A DNA stretch of 64,000 bases, from NCBI GenBank assembly GCA_022036555.1, contig CM039120.1, positions 33,195,716 through 33,259,715 of the forward strand, in the 5' to 3' direction. Below are positions 31,823-44,629 of this stretch, one piece after another. The position numbers were made by a program, and so were the translations under genes. Position 1 is the first letter of the stretch. Each line of letters starts with the position of its first letter. The notes beneath the pieces were generated by a model. It did not search any database and was not told the DNA's origin. It saw nothing but the letters and a program-made list of their open reading frames with translations. Source of the stretch: Microstegium vimineum. Lineage: Eukaryota; Streptophyta; Magnoliopsida; Poales; Poaceae.

Positions 31823-32795
31823 CTAAATCTTCCTAGAAAAATTAGATACAAATCTTCTAATAAAATTAATCTTACCGATCAAAGATTGCAACTCAGTCTT
31901 GTTTGTAGGAGCAACCACTTTGTTAATCGCATCAATGGATTTTCTGCCGGTCTCTATACCCCTTTGATGCACCAGGAACCCTAGGAATGGACCTGCCGAT
32001 ACGCCAAACGCGCACTTATTTGGATTCATCTTTAGCCCATGCTCCCTTGTGCACTCCAGAATCTTCCGCAGATCGGCAAGATGCTTCTCAAAGTCTCTGG
32101 ACTTAACCACCACATCGTCAATATAGATTTTGACCAATGTGCCGATGTACTTATGAAAAATAAAATTCATCGCTCTTTGATAAGTAGCACCGTTGTTCTT
32201 CAACCCAAAAGTCATTACGACCCACTCAAACAAACCAACGTGACCTAGACACCTAAAAGCAGTCTTAGATATATCTTCTTCAGCCATGAATATTTGATTA
32301 TATCCAGCATTACCATCCATAAAACTGATAATTTTATGTCCAGCAGAAGCATCAACTAGTAGGTCGGCGGTCGGCAACATGCATTGGATAGCCGTCCATC
32401 GGCGTAGCTTTATTGAGATTCCTGAAATCAATACAAACATGAAGTTTTCCATTCTTCTTATATACAGGAACCACATTAGAAATCCATTCGGCATATCGGC
32501 ATTGCCGAATAAACCTAGCTTCGATTAACTTTGTAATCTCAGCTTTAATATCGGGTAACACAGTAGGGTTGCACCGGCGTGCTGGCTGCCGATGTTGTTG
32601 AAAACCCAACTTGATAGGTAACCGATGTTCAACTATTGATCGGTCTAAACTAGACATCTCTATATAATCCCAAGCAAAACAATCTTTATATTCTTTTAAC
32701 AAATCACTCAACTGTTGCTTACATTGGGAATCTAACTTAGCACTAATAAAAGTTGGCCTAGGCTTGCTACCGTCGTCGATGTCTATTTCTAGCAA
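31823..32795 (-). pseudogene. pol: Reverse transcriptase of element G
   Basis: Blocks seen in order are LLKEYKDCFAWDYIEM, LPIKLGFQQ, RQCRYAEWISNVVPVYKKNGK, VCIDFRNLNKATP, FMDGNAGYNQI, VMTFGLKNNGATYQRAM and the active site YIDDVVVKS, followed by GFLVHQRGIE and the thumb. A frameshift near 32380 splits fingers from palm, and a stop near 31820 precedes RNase H. Confidence 0.9.
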
Positions 32796-32850
32796 ATCAT
32801 CGGCTGATGTGAACCCTGTCCAAGTTTTCCATCATCGGCGAACTGATCCA

Positions 32851-33506
32851 TTAAACCTCTTCTTCAGAACCGACTGCTTGGATCGGTGTAATCCGGTAAT
32901 CGGCCACCTTGAGGAATTTTGTATCCCAAGCTTCACCAGATATGCACTTGGTCTGCTCATAGGTTTCCGATTCTACCGACACAACAACTGATGGGGCTTC
33001 ACTTTGGACGACCTCAATCTTATCCCTGGCCCATTGCATGAGGCTTTGATGCATCATGGAAGGAATACAACAATTAGCATGGATCCAATCCCTCCCAGGA
33101 GCAAGTTGTAGGTACCTTTACCGCTGATCACAAAAAACATTGTTGGCAAAGTTTTGTTGCCGATAGTCAACTCTACGCACACTGCTCCCATAGCTGGTGA
33201 CACATTGCCTTCAAAATCTTTCAACTTCATGTCCGTCTTGACTAAGTCTTGGTCACCTTTCCCAAGCTTTCTAAACATGACATATGGCATTATATTGATC
33301 GATGCCCCACCATCTACTAGCATCTTTGACACTGGCTGTCCATCGGCTTTGCCTTTGACAAACAAAGCTCTCAGATGCTGCCTTTCATCATCAGTAGACT
33401 TTTCAAAGATAGCTGCCATTGGATCCAGAACTAATTGCGCCATCTCAGCAGCTTCTTCTTCAGTAGCAATGGGTGCCATAAATTCCATTGGCAACATAAC
33501 AATCAT
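32851..33506 (-). pseudogene. pol: Protease of element G
   Basis: VSKMLVDGGASINIMP is the active-site strand; Tat elements often have DGG/DSG variants of Asp-Thr-Gly here. The partner strand is GKGTYNLLLGG, where RDW would normally follow, and a frameshift near 33075 moves the frame to a linker that runs to 32851 before RT. Confidence 0.8.
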
Positions 33507-33548
33507 GTTGACTTCTGCCGATGGACTCCTCTCCTTGTGTTTTGGCCT

Positions 33549-36542
33549 TCACTCCCAAACTAGAGATTCTCCCTTCGAAGGATTTTCACCATAACACAGA
33601 TCATTCTGGTGTTCACGCTGGATCCTCCTTCTCTGAGTCTTTGTTAGGCCTTTGGGACACCATTGAGGAAGCTTAGTCTTCCAAACAGGTTGGTATTGTT
33701 TCTCACTATGTCGGCTTGTATTACCCCTTATGTTTGGATCTCTAGAGAATATCTCTTCATCGGGCACCCTTGCATTAGCCATCTCTTCAAGCTTTTCTTG
33801 ACAAAAACGCTTGTCGAGCCTGTCATGTACACTGAGTTTGCCCCCAAGTCGATCATGCACCGACTCCTTTCTGATCGGCCTATCATAGCTTGCTTCTTGA
33901 TCATCCGAACAAGATCTCTTTCCCGACCGATCGGAAGGATAGTACCTATTGCACTCGGGGCAATTATCGGCAGTGGGTAGGTTGATGCCTTCTTCCCAAC
34001 AATGAACGAAGAAAGGACAATTCCAATGATCTTTATGCCGACACCATTCTCGGCTCCTTTCTTCTTCCCGCTGCCGATATTGCTCCTCTTGAGAGTGCCG
34101 ATATTCCTGTCGCGGTTGCCAACGTGATCAGCAACTCTCTTGCCCTTCTTATCATCGGCACACCTTTTCCCTTCACATCATGCACAGCTATTTGATGTTT
34201 AGGATCTACCAATGCATTCTTCTTGGTGGCTTCCGATGTCAGTACTTTAACCTTCTCACTAGCTTCCACCATATTGCTTGGAAACGGGTGCTGGTCAACC
34301 TTCATCGGCTTCTGGGTTTTAGAATTTTCAGATTTAATTCGTCTAGCCCTGATTTCTGACTGCAATTGCTGCCTAAAGACTTTGCAATCATACCGTGTGT
34401 GAGGTTGCATCATGTCACTTACAATACCTCATCCTTCTAAGCTCTTCAGCCGATGGAATCACTTGATTAGGTGCCAGCTTAATTCTTCCTTCTTGAAGCA
34501 ACAGATCAAATATACTATCGGCTTTAGCAGTATCAAAAGTGAATCTTTCAGCCTCCTTCTGACCAAATGGACAGGATATCGGCTTCTTCTCCTTCACCCA
34601 TTCAGCAACGCCGATATCTGTCCCTTCATCTGATTCAAACTCTTCTTCTTGTTCGATGAAGGACACCTTCTTGTTCCAAGTCTTTCTAGGTTCGAAGGCT
34701 TTGATTTCTTGATCGGCAACTCTTTGTACGAGATGGCTGAAACTTTCAAATTCTTGAGATGCATATTTATCCTTGATGTGTGGCAACAACCCCTGAAAAG
34801 CCAAATCTGCCAACTCCGATCATCGAGCACCAAGCTGTAGCACATGTTTTTCACATCTCGTAGCCTTTGGACGAAACTTTCTACCGATTCATCATTATGC
34901 TGCTTTAATTTGACCAAATCGGTAATTCTCTTCTCATGCACACCAGAAAAGAAGTATTTGTGAAACTGCTTTTCCAAATCAGCCCAAGTGATCATAGAAT
35001 TCAGAGGCAACGAAATGAACCAGGTAAATGTCGATCCAGAAAATAATGACGAGAACAATCTCACCCTTAGCTCATCTCTGCTAGCTGCCTCTCCACATTG
35101 GATAATGATGCAGTTGATGTGCTCCATCGTCGATGTATCATCTTGGCCAGAAAACTTTGTGAAATCCGGCACCTTGTACCGATTTGAGAGAGGAATCAAG
35201 TCGTAGGCCTGAGGGTATGGCGTTCGATAAGAGTATGTATTGACCTTAGGCTTGATGTCGAACTGCTCTTTCATCACTTCGGCAATTTTGTCGGCCCAGT
35301 ATGCATCCTGATCCCGCCAATGGATCGGCTCAATACTAACTGGCTGGACCGGTGGATACGCTACTTCTTGCCTTTGCGGAAAATAAGCTAATCCGATTGG
35401 CACGGGCGCAGCACCACCTTGCTGAATATTATGCACCGGTTGATTTACCGATGTCTGACCTTGGGCACCCACTGGGGTATACTGCGGCATGATATTCATC
35501 GGTCGATACACCGATGTTTCATTCTGGGTGTTCGTCGGTAATGGTACTGTTGCACTCCCGCTACTTGTTGTCCAGGTTGCACCACCTATTGTTGAATTGG
35601 ACTAGTCCATACAGGATTATAAGTCATCGGCATGTGATCTGCTGATAATTGATAGTTACCCGGCGCCTATTGCTCCTGCATCATGGAATAATCAACAAAT
35701 TGACCTCCTTGGTGCACTGATACCCTAGTTTGAGGATTCGTCATCATCGTGGGATGGTTTACCACTGCCAAATCTTGTTGCATCGGCAAAGAACTTGCCG
35801 ATGGTTGCCCATAAGGCACTTTGGGTATCGCCATCTGAAGATTTCCTGGCGGCAACTGCATATTTGGAGAAGACATAGCATAATGCACTATCGGGCTCAT
35901 CGGTTGTGCCGATATTGCCGATTCCATAGAGGCCTTTCCCGCTGCACTATTGACTTGGATCAACTTAGCATCGGCAGATGAATCCAGAGGCATCCCGTAT
36001 CCCCACCAGTTAGCAGGAGTTGGTTGATTCTGGACTACATGTTCTGACATTGCCGACGCCACCGAATCGGTGTTCAACCGAACGACGCTTGCAGGGCTCG
36101 ATCTTGGTGGTGTAGCTTCATCGGTAGAAGGATTTCTAGGTTGGAACGCTGGAGCCGCCGATGAAGTCGTGGCAGATGCCGATCTAGGTTGATGATACGC
36201 TGGACCAACATACCTAGGTAGCTGTCCTTCTTTGAAAGATTGCATGATAGCATTGTATACAGTATTGGATAACACATTGGAGTGGCTAATCAACGCCTGA
36301 TTTAACGCAGAATTAACCATATCTTGCAACTTACCAGGATTGGCATCGAAAGTGACCTGCCGCCACAATGGCGGATCTTGCTTCTGGACTGCATTGTCGT
36401 TCCTGTTTAGGCTGAAGGATTTCAGATATAGCTGCTTGTATTCCTCCATAGCCTGCTCCATAGCTTGCTTCTGATCATCCTTCAGATCTTCTTCGGAGAC
36501 TTCAATGACGTTCCTTGGATTGACGTTAGTAGAATCACCCAT
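33549..36542 (-). pseudogene. gag: gag of element G
   Basis: The start is the ATG at 36542 (MGDSTN), only 52 bases from the 5' LTR. An N-terminal Pro/Ser/Gln-rich region of about 300 residues ends at a stop near 35667. The Retrotrans_gag core follows (FTKFSGQDDTSTMEHI, FTWFISLPLNSMITWADLEKQF, RITDLVKLKQHNDESVESFVQRLRD). Next come the zinc-binding-like segment RYCK plus H-x6-YDCKVFRQQL (near 34415) and a basic linker containing GLTKTQRRRIQR toward protease. At least four frame breaks are seen. Confidence 0.8.
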
Positions 36543-36570
36543 GGTCGTGATCAAGAGATGTATCTAGGGT

Positions 36571-36593
36571 CCCACCGGGTGTGCCAAAAGAGG
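36571..36593 (-). other. Probable primer-binding site of element G
   Basis: Directly inside the 5' LTR the minus strand reads CTTTTGGCACACCCGGTGGG. A TTGGCAC-CCC-GTGGG segment at this place is familiar from Tat-type grass elements. I could not assign the tRNA with confidence. Confidence 0.45.
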
Positions 36594-37393
36594 TGTTGAC
36601 ACAAAAAGCGTCGGATCTGGGAACACCTCGGGCTTATACCCGAAATTTTGATATCCAAGGTGTGCCAATCGATTTGACTAGTTAATCGACAAGGACGATA
36701 ACTAGAACAACGATGAACGAGACGACGACGATGCGCTCGGACATCAAAGCTCAGATTGCTCGAAATGCGGAACTTGCGAGGTTGACGAAGATCGTGTAGA
36801 TGCAGCCCGTCGAGACATCGTAAGAACTCGTAGATAAACTAGAGCTAATGCGATAAAAGTAGATGCTGAAAAAGTAGATGAAAGTAATAGATTTGTTTTT
36901 GATTGATTGTCTATCTTCTACACCACCCCTGGGTACATATTTATACTCCGGTAAAAGGAGTTGTAAATAGACACGACTCATACCTAAACAGAACTCCTAT
37001 TTTTAAGGAAATAAAATGACTCGTGCAAGAGTCGGACTCAAACTATAATAATAATACTAGCATAAAAATCACCAGTTTCCTTATTCGTTTTCCTTACGAT
37101 GAGACTTTCCATCGGCAGATTCCTTCAATCCGCAATTTCCTTCTATTGCCATCGGCAACTTCCTGCTGACATTAGCCACATCAACCCGTATCCATCGGCA
37201 ATACCTCCTTATCGGCAAACATATCTTCTTTCTCCCTTGACGCTTCTTCAATCAAATTCACCATCGGCGATTTCCTCTGCCTCCATCGGTAATTTGACCG
37301 GTAGCATCTTGATGTTGATGAGGAACAACGATTACCCCCTTGCCGATCAAAGCACTTCGTTTAATATTGACCCGTACAAAAACGGTGTCAACA
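36594..37393 (-). repeat. 5' LTR of element G (800 bp)
   Basis: It is the same length and has the same ends as the left LTR, differing at about 40 positions by eye. The minus-strand TATAAATA box is at 36938-36945. CCTAG at 37394-37398 is the right target duplication. Confidence 0.9.
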
Positions 37394-37398
37394 CCTAG

Positions 37399-38052
37399 CC
37401 TAAGAATTGCAGTCCAAGCTCAGGAAAACATCTCCTGCATTTTGAATGGATGGCCCCGCTTCCTACCAGGTGTTGTCGTTGCCTTGACGCAACCTCCAGG
37501 ATTCTACCATGTGCCATCCCCGCTTCCTCGAAAGGTCCGCTCGGGGTTTGAGGCCCATACCCGCGAAACCCGCCACCGATAGCTTTCGGCTCAACTACCG
37601 AACCCTGAGTTTTGAGGCCCAACCCACCAAACCACTCGAGTCGAGCCACCTTGTCCTCACCCCGTCGGACTCCAAGTCCCCTGAGCTTCTGCTCGACTCG
37701 CGCGTGCACCGTCTTGACTTGTTCGACTCGGTTTACCTCCATGTCTTGTTGCACTTGCCGGTGCCAAACACTAGCCACGACAGCTAGTCCGCCGGCGCCC
37801 ATGGTCCCTCAGTCCGAACCCCGCTTCCGCCCTTCACCGCTCTTAGTCCATCATCACGGCAAGCCTCTACTCGACCTTCTCCATGCCATTGACCACTGTC
37901 ACTAGGCATAGTACCTGCACACCACAAGCCGATAGACATGCACACACATGCTTTCGCAAGGGTTAGAAGTAAACCACTCAAACTAAAACACTCAAGTGTT
38001 GGGAAATCACTCATCACAAAACTGAACTACATGGGTACTTATCCACCATGTG
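37399..38052 (-). repeat. 3' LTR of element E, right piece (U3 side)
   Basis: It continues the LTR interrupted at 17053 and matches 27960-28655 of H and the reverse complement of 62203-62930 in I. It ends TGTTCGCA at 38052. Next to it the minus strand has the polypurine tract ATCAAGGGGGAGAT, so this is a 3' LTR. GAGGCCCA-type near-palindromes recur at about 37550-37625. Confidence 0.8.
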
Positions 38053-38296
38053 TTCGCAATCTCCCCCTTGATGAGTGAATTTCAGATTTGAGCCACAAGG
38101 TAAAGCTCTCCAAATGACCAAAAAGCTAAGAAAGCCAAAACAGGGTCACTTGAGAGAAGCAAAAACGAGTCCAAAACTTGGTTCCCAAAGACATGGGCAA
38201 ACGGCTCGACGCAACCAAGCAAATCAAAGCTAGCCCTCAAGAAGAGGCACAAAACGGGGTGATCACCGCTAGCAACTCCAAGATACCAATCACAGC

Positions 38297-40250
38297 TGAA
38301 AGGTCTAGGTATGGCTAGAGGGGGGTGAATAGCCTAATTAAATTTTCTACAACAACACTTAAGCAAACTTGTTAGAATAAAGCACGGCTTTAAGCAAGTT
38401 TGCTCTAGCTCTACGGTTAGGCAAGCCACCTACCAATTCTAGTTACTAGCAAGATATATTCTATGTCACACACAAGAGCTAGATAACTAAAGTTACTAGG
38501 CTAAGCTACACAAGCTAAGCTAGAGGCTCTACTCTGCAAGAATGTAAAGAAAGTAATGCAAAGCTAGAGTTAGAGGGGTTATACCGCCGCGGAGAGAATA
38601 CCAATGAATAGACAATCAATCACAATAGAAATCCACGGTAGAGACAATGTGACACAAGATTTTTTACCGAGGTTCACTTTTTTGCCAACAAGCTAGTCCT
38701 CGTTGTAGCGATACACCCACTTGCAGGTTCACGCGCTAATTGGCAATCACAAGCCAAACCCATCACCGGGTGCCGCACAACCAAGACAAGATGGGGATCC
38801 CCAAGCTACGAGCAATACACTAGAGATACATTTCGCGAACTCCCGCGGGGTAGGTTCAAGAACCCCTCACAATCAACCGATCGGAGCCAGAGACAATCAC
38901 CTTCCTCTGCTCAACGATCCTCGTCGCACCAAGACGTCTAGGAGATGGCAATCTTCAAGAATAACAAGAGCTCTATGATGACAACGATCACCAAGTGCCA
39001 CTAGAATGCAATCAACAAAGCAATGCACTTGGATTCACTCAATCTCTATAGAATATGTCAAATATGTTTAGAGGATGAGTGGTGGAAGCTTCTCAAGCAA
39101 GCACAAGTGTATGAGTGAAGTGAATGTGCAATAAGTGCCCCAAAGGGCCGGCCATATCACCTTATATATCCCACACTCAAACACTAGTCGTTTCCACCCT
39201 TTTTCCACTTCTCTACGTACCACCGGACGCACTTTTCACAGAGGGTCCGGCCCATTATCTGCGTCCGGACCCACTACCAGCCGAGAGCCAATGGCTCTGC
39301 ACATCCTCCGGTCGCAGGATCCGGATGCACCCGAGGTGCAGTCTGGACCATCGCACACGCGTCCGGTCTGCCTCTGATTCAAACTGCTGCTTTCCCGCTC
39401 GCATCTCCGTGCACCACAGAGCGCAACGTGGATCCGGATGCACGCAATAGTGCGGGTCCACACCAACGCCTACCGGGTTCGGATATAAACCCCAGAGAAC
39501 CCGAGAGCAAGCCTCAGCTCCTCTGCACCTACGGACCCTCGTCTGGTTTACGGTCCGGACCATCAACCTGATTCTGGATCCCTTCTCCAGAGAACAACAG
39601 AGAGTTTCCAGAGAGCGCTAGACTCTGGACGCGCATCCAGAGCTCTGCGTCCGGACACACAACAACGTTTGGAGTGCTCCTCCAGCCAGCCAGGCCTAGG
39701 GTGTGCCTCCAGACGCATCACCGATGGTCCGGACACAGCAAACCCTAGCGTCCGGACCATGCGTCCGGACTGCCTTTTGCTGTCCAAACACCTTCTCCAT
39801 CTTCTCCAAGCTTCCAAGAGCCAACACTAAGTGATCACAACACTTGTGCATGTGTGTTAGCTTTTAGTTCATAATTATCTTGGATTTAGTTAGTGTTTCA
39901 CTAGGTTCAATTGATTTTAATGTAATGCATATGAACCTAGTGGCACATGATAACCGTAATCATACTTAAGAGCTCCCTCCTTGATAGTACAGCTATCTAT
40001 CCTAAATGTGATCACATCCTCTATGATGTCTTGATCACTAAACCAAAAAATGGTTCCTAGCATTCACCTTTGCCTTCACACCATTTTCCTTTCCACCACC
40101 ATGCTAGAGCTTGTGCCATCCACACTTGATCCACCTTGCTCCATCACATGGTATGTACCAACCTATCTCATGATTGACACTTAGAGATCAAGCTTAGTAC
40201 TTAAGTGGGTTTCATCAATTACTCAAAACCAAAACACATGGGGACTCTCA
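38297..40250 (-). repeat. 3' LTR of element F (1954 bp)
   Basis: It is bounded by TGAAAGGTCT and GGGGACTCTCA. The minus-strand polypurine tract AAAAAGGGGCAGAT (40251-40264) adjoins it. A TATA box lies at 39161-39169, and a dense run of TCCGGAC-type words occupies 39225-39775, just upstream of it in U3. Confidence 0.88.
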
Positions 40251-40264
40251 ATCTGCCCCTTTTT

Positions 40265-41407
40265 GGTAATTGATGACAACCCTTCCACAAAGATATGAAA
40301 TATAATCATTTTTGAACTTGAGTTGCTTGTCCAAGCATTTTAATCAAAGATTCAGGATTTGGACAAGTTACACAAATTCGGTCTGGTAGTTATTTGCTCC
40401 CCCTACATATGTGCTCCATGAGTTTTGTTCAAGATTTTCACATATGTATAGATAGGCATTGTGGGAGAGAAAATAGCTACCAAATGATGCTAAGGTGTAA
40501 GAGTAGACCTTTGAAGCGTGATACCATCGGAGTGTGGAATTTATGATCACCCTTAGCACCATGATTAGCTAGACACCACTTGAAAATTCAACAACTAGAG
40601 AACCTTTGTGAGATCAACATTAAGAACAAGGTTTCTAGAGATTACATGACATTATTATCTAGCTTATCATCCTATGCATGCTAGTTGATCAATAATTATT
40701 CAATTTGTATCACTAGCAAGCACCACACAAGCATGTATTTTGAATTTAAAGTACTTGTGCAACAATACATATGAGGATGCAAGCATTCAAATGAATCAGA
40801 TAGTGTTCATGAGCTTGCTCCCCCTATTTGTGTGTTCTTTTCAAAATTGATTTTTCATTTTCTCCCCTTATCATGTTTCTCCCATTTTATATCTTTTCAA
40901 ATTCTCCCCCTTGATCTTTTATTTCAATAACTTCTCCCCCTTTGTTATCCAATTGACACAAAAAGGTGGGACCAATTATAGATATTCAAGTTTTAGCTCC
41001 CCCTTAGTGTGAGATAGGGTGAAAGATTGTTTTTAATTTTGGCTTGATCTAAGCTACTTGCCCAAGATATTTAATTCGGTTTAAACCATAGACAAGCTTC
41101 TTCACACATGCTAAGATGGTTATCTTGCCTATGTTGAATTAAACACTTTGAGTTCATAGACATAGAGCAAACACTAGGATTGCAAGCACATCAACATGTC
41201 ATATGCCACCACTAGATCATATCAACTCATAGAAGCTATAGTGTCACCATATAAGCATCAAATATTTTGTTTTTATGAATGAGCCTAGAAGCATGAGTTA
41301 TGTCTATATGTTCTACACAATTCCTAACAAGGTATGCATGAATGCTCTCAAATCAAGTTTTACCTTGCATTGTTAGAGTAGAGGCATGTCATATAAGTCG
41401 GGGTGCA
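40265..41407 (-). other. 3' UTR of element F
   Basis: No supported gene. The stretch is AT-rich with many CTCCCCCTT-type tracts (minus strand AAGGGGGAG) between 40395 and 41005, resembling repeated polypurine tracts. Confidence 0.6.
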
Positions 41408-42983
41408 TCAACTCATGTTGGAGAAATCAAGTATGTTCAACTCATTCCTTAGCTTGCAAAACCTTTTCTCATCTAGTGGCTTGGTAAAGATATCGGCCAA
41501 TTGATCTTCGGTGCCAACACTAGTGATAGAAATGTCCCCTTTCAATTGATGATCTCTAATGAAATTATGGCGGACATCCATATGCTTAGTTCTTCAGTGT
41601 TAAACCGGATTGTTGGTGAGCTTGATTGCACTTTCATTGTCACATAGCAAAGGCACTTGCTTGAATTTGACTCCAAAATCATTCAAAGTAGCTCTCATCC
41701 ATAGGATTTGTGCACAACAACTTCCCGCACTAATATACTCGGCTTCGGCGGTAGAGAGTGCCACACTATTTTGCTTCTCTGATGACCATGAGACTAGTGA
41801 TCTTCCAAGCAATTGACAAGTGCCCGATGTGCTCTTTCTTTCTATCTTGCAACCCGCATAGTCTGAGTTGGAGTATCCAAGTAACTCAAAGTTTGATCCT
41901 TTAGGATACCACAACCCAACATTAGGTGTATGCTTCAAATATCTCAATATCCTCTTTGTGGCTTTCAAATGACTCTCTTGGAGAAGCTTGAAACCTTGCA
42001 CACATGCATACACTAAACATGACATCCGATCTTGATGCGGTCACATAGAGCAAGCTACCAATCATTGATCTATATAGCTTTTGATCTACCATGTTGCCAC
42101 TAGCATCACCATCCAAATTTCCATTTGTCCCCATGGGTGTACTAATAGACTTTGCTTCATCTAGATTGAACTTCTTGAGCATGTCCTTGATGTACTTGCC
42201 TTGACTAACAAAAGTCCCATTCTTCAATTGTTTGACTTGAAGACCAAGGAAGTAACTAAGCTCTCCAAGCATAAACATCTCAAACACATTAGCCATCACA
42301 TTTCCAAACTCTTCACAAAACTCTTGATTGGTTGAATCGAAGATAATGTCATCCACATAGATTTGCAACACAAACAAGTCATTCCCAATCTTCTTGGTGA
42401 ATAGGGTAGTATCAACCTTGCCCATAATGAATCCCTTAGAAAGGAGGAAATCTCTCAACCTCTCATACCATGCTCTTGGAGCTTGCTTCAAGACATATAA
42501 TGCTTTCCTTAGCTTGTACACATGGTTGGGTTTCTTGTCATCTTCAAAACCGGGTGGTTGCTCAACAAATACCAATTCATTGATGTACCCATTGAGAAAT
42601 GCACTCTTCACATCCATTTGATAGAGCTTGATGTTGTGATCACAACCATAAGCCAATAGAATCCTTATTGCTTCTAGCCTTGCCACCGGTGCATATGTTT
42701 CTCCAAAGTCAAGACTCTCTACTTGAGTGTAGCCTTGTGCAACTAGTCTTGCTTTGTTTCTCACCACTATTCCATCTTGATCTTGCTTGTTGCGAAAGAC
42801 CCATCTAGTGCCAATGACATTGTGGTTCTCTGGTCTCTCAACTAGCTCCCAAACTTGATTTCTTGTGAAGTTGTTGAGTTCTTCATGCATAGCATTCACC
42901 CAATCAATATATTGCAAAGCCTCTTCAATCTTGGTTGGCTCAATAGATGATACAAAAGAATAGTGTTCACAAAATGAAGTCAA
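41408..42983 (-). pseudogene. pol: RT and RNase H of element F
   Basis: The RT reads WVNAMHEELNNF, GTRWVFRNKQDQDG, KARLVAQGYTQVE, FAPVARLEAIRILLAYG (here YAPVAR), QMDVKSAFLNGYINE, LKQAPRAWYERL and QIYVDDIIFDS, with the active site intact. RNase H follows after a frameshift near 42000: GYSNSDYAGC, LSTAEAEYISAGSC and, in a further frame, RTKHMDVR to DQLADIFTKPL and a stop at 41408-41410. The first RNase H Asp region reads NSD rather than DAD. Confidence 0.88.
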
Positions 42984-42986
42984 TCT

Positions 42987-44432
42987 TCATCTTGTTTGTA
43001 CACCACTAGTGATATCTCCAATAATATGATCTATAGGATGATCTCTTGCAATAGATGTAGGTTGGAGTATTGGGAGTTGATTGCTTGTACTTGGTTGATC
43101 ATTGGGTAGAGTAGATGAACTAGCTTCTTGATCTTGAGTTGGAGAGGATGAACTAGCTTGATTTTCATTGAGTTGCACATTGGATGAAGGATTCACTAGA
43201 TCTTCAATATCTTGCTCACCATCCACTTGCTTTGGCTGAATGTCCCCAATATCCATGTTCTTTATTGCATTGGCCAATGGTTCACCTCTCACATCATCAT
43301 GGTTGGCATTCTCATCTTGAGATCCATTTGTTTCATCAAACTCCACATCATGTACCTCCTCAACTATGCCATGAGTAAGATTCCATACTCTATAAGCTTT
43401 GCTTGTAGTTGAGTAGCCAAGTAGGAAGCCTTCATCACATTTATTCTCAAATTTGTTCAATCTTGCACCTTTCTTCAAGATATAGCATTTGCAACCAAAC
43501 ACTCTAAAATATGCAATATTTGGCTTTCTTCCATTCAATAGCTCATAAGGTGTCTTCTCAAGCATCTTGTGGCAATAGAGTCGGTTGCTATAATAGCAAG
43601 CCGTGTTGATAGCTTCGGCCTAAAAAGAATCACTCACATTGTATTCACTTAGCATAAATCTTTCCATATCAATGAGTGTCCTATTCTTCCTCTCAACAAG
43701 CTCATTTGATTGAGGTGTATACTTGGCTGAGAATTGATGTTTGATTCCATATTCATCACATAGCTCATCAACTCTTGTATTCTTGAACTCAGTACCATTG
43801 TCACTTCTTACTCTCTTGATAGTTGTTTCAAATTCATTTTGGCATCTCTTGACAAAGATCTTGAATGTATCAAATGTTTCACTCTTGTCACTCAAGAAGA
43901 ATACCCATGTATATCTAGTGAAATCATCAACTATCACAAAGCCATATTTGTTTCCACCAATGCTAGTGTAGGCAGTTGGTCCAAACAAGTCCATATGCAA
44001 GAGCTCAAATGGTTTGCAAGTACTCATAATGCTCTTACTAGGGTGAGTATTTCTAACTTGTTTGCCGGCGTTACAAGAGCTACATAGCTTATCTTTCTCA
44101 AAGACCACATCTTTCAAGCCTCTAAATAGATCATGCTTGACTAGTTTGTTCAATTGCCTCATTCCAACATGACCAAGGCTTTTATGCCATAACCAACCCA
44201 TGCTAGATTTGGATAGCAAGCAAGTTGACAATTGAGTTTCTTTGGCATTGAAATCAACTGAGTATAGATTCTCATATCTAAATCCTTTGAATATCAAGTT
44301 AGAGCCATCTACACTTATGATCTGTACATCATCAACTCCAAAGATGCATTTAAATCCAAGATAACAATGTTGAGCTACGGATAGTAAGTTGAAGTTCAAG
44401 CTCTCTACTAGCAACACATTGGATATGCTCAT
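42987..44432 (-). pseudogene. pol: GAG-pre-integrase and integrase of element F
   Basis: The His/His/Cys/Cys block is HKSLGHVGMRQLNKL ... CSSCNAGKQ. The core D,D-E is seen in LLHMDLFGP, RSDNGTEFKN and ELVERKNRTL. A stop at 43620-43622 interrupts the core C-terminus, which resumes with AEAINTACYYSNRLY and the frame 43565-42987 (GRKPNIAYFRVFGCKCYILKK), followed by a Ser/Gln/Asn-rich variable linker to RT. Confidence 0.88.
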
Positions 44433-44629
44433 GTCATTGGATATAGCAATCTTACCAATCCCTTTGATTTTCCCTTTGCCATTGCCATCAAATGGATAGA
44501 TTCAATCCCATTGCAATCATTTTGCTTGATAGAGTTGAACATTCTTGAATATCCAGTCATATGTTGAGTGCACCCACTATCAAGCACCCCATGCCTCCCT
44601 CTGGCTTTATAATTGACCTACAAAACAAT
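44433..44629 (-). pseudogene. pol: Protease of element F
   Basis: The active-site motif DSGCTQHMTG, standard for copia proteases, is encoded at about 44556-44582. The rest of the domain is broken by frameshifts. Confidence 0.7.

Larger units (their letters stand above)
17054..37393 (-). mobile_element. Element G: Tat-lineage Ty3/gypsy element with antisense gene
   Basis: It is bounded by two 800-base LTRs and flanked by CCTAG on both sides (17049-17053 and 37394-37398). Gag and pol run on the minus strand from 36542 to 29610. An intron-containing gene runs the opposite way from 18253 to 29500. Without the nested H element it would be about 12.2 kb. A second RNase H domain and the antisense ORF are marks of the Tat lineage (Retand/Grande-like). 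The LTRs differ at roughly 40 of 800 sites by eye, and pol holds several stops, so it is not recent. Confidence 0.9.
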
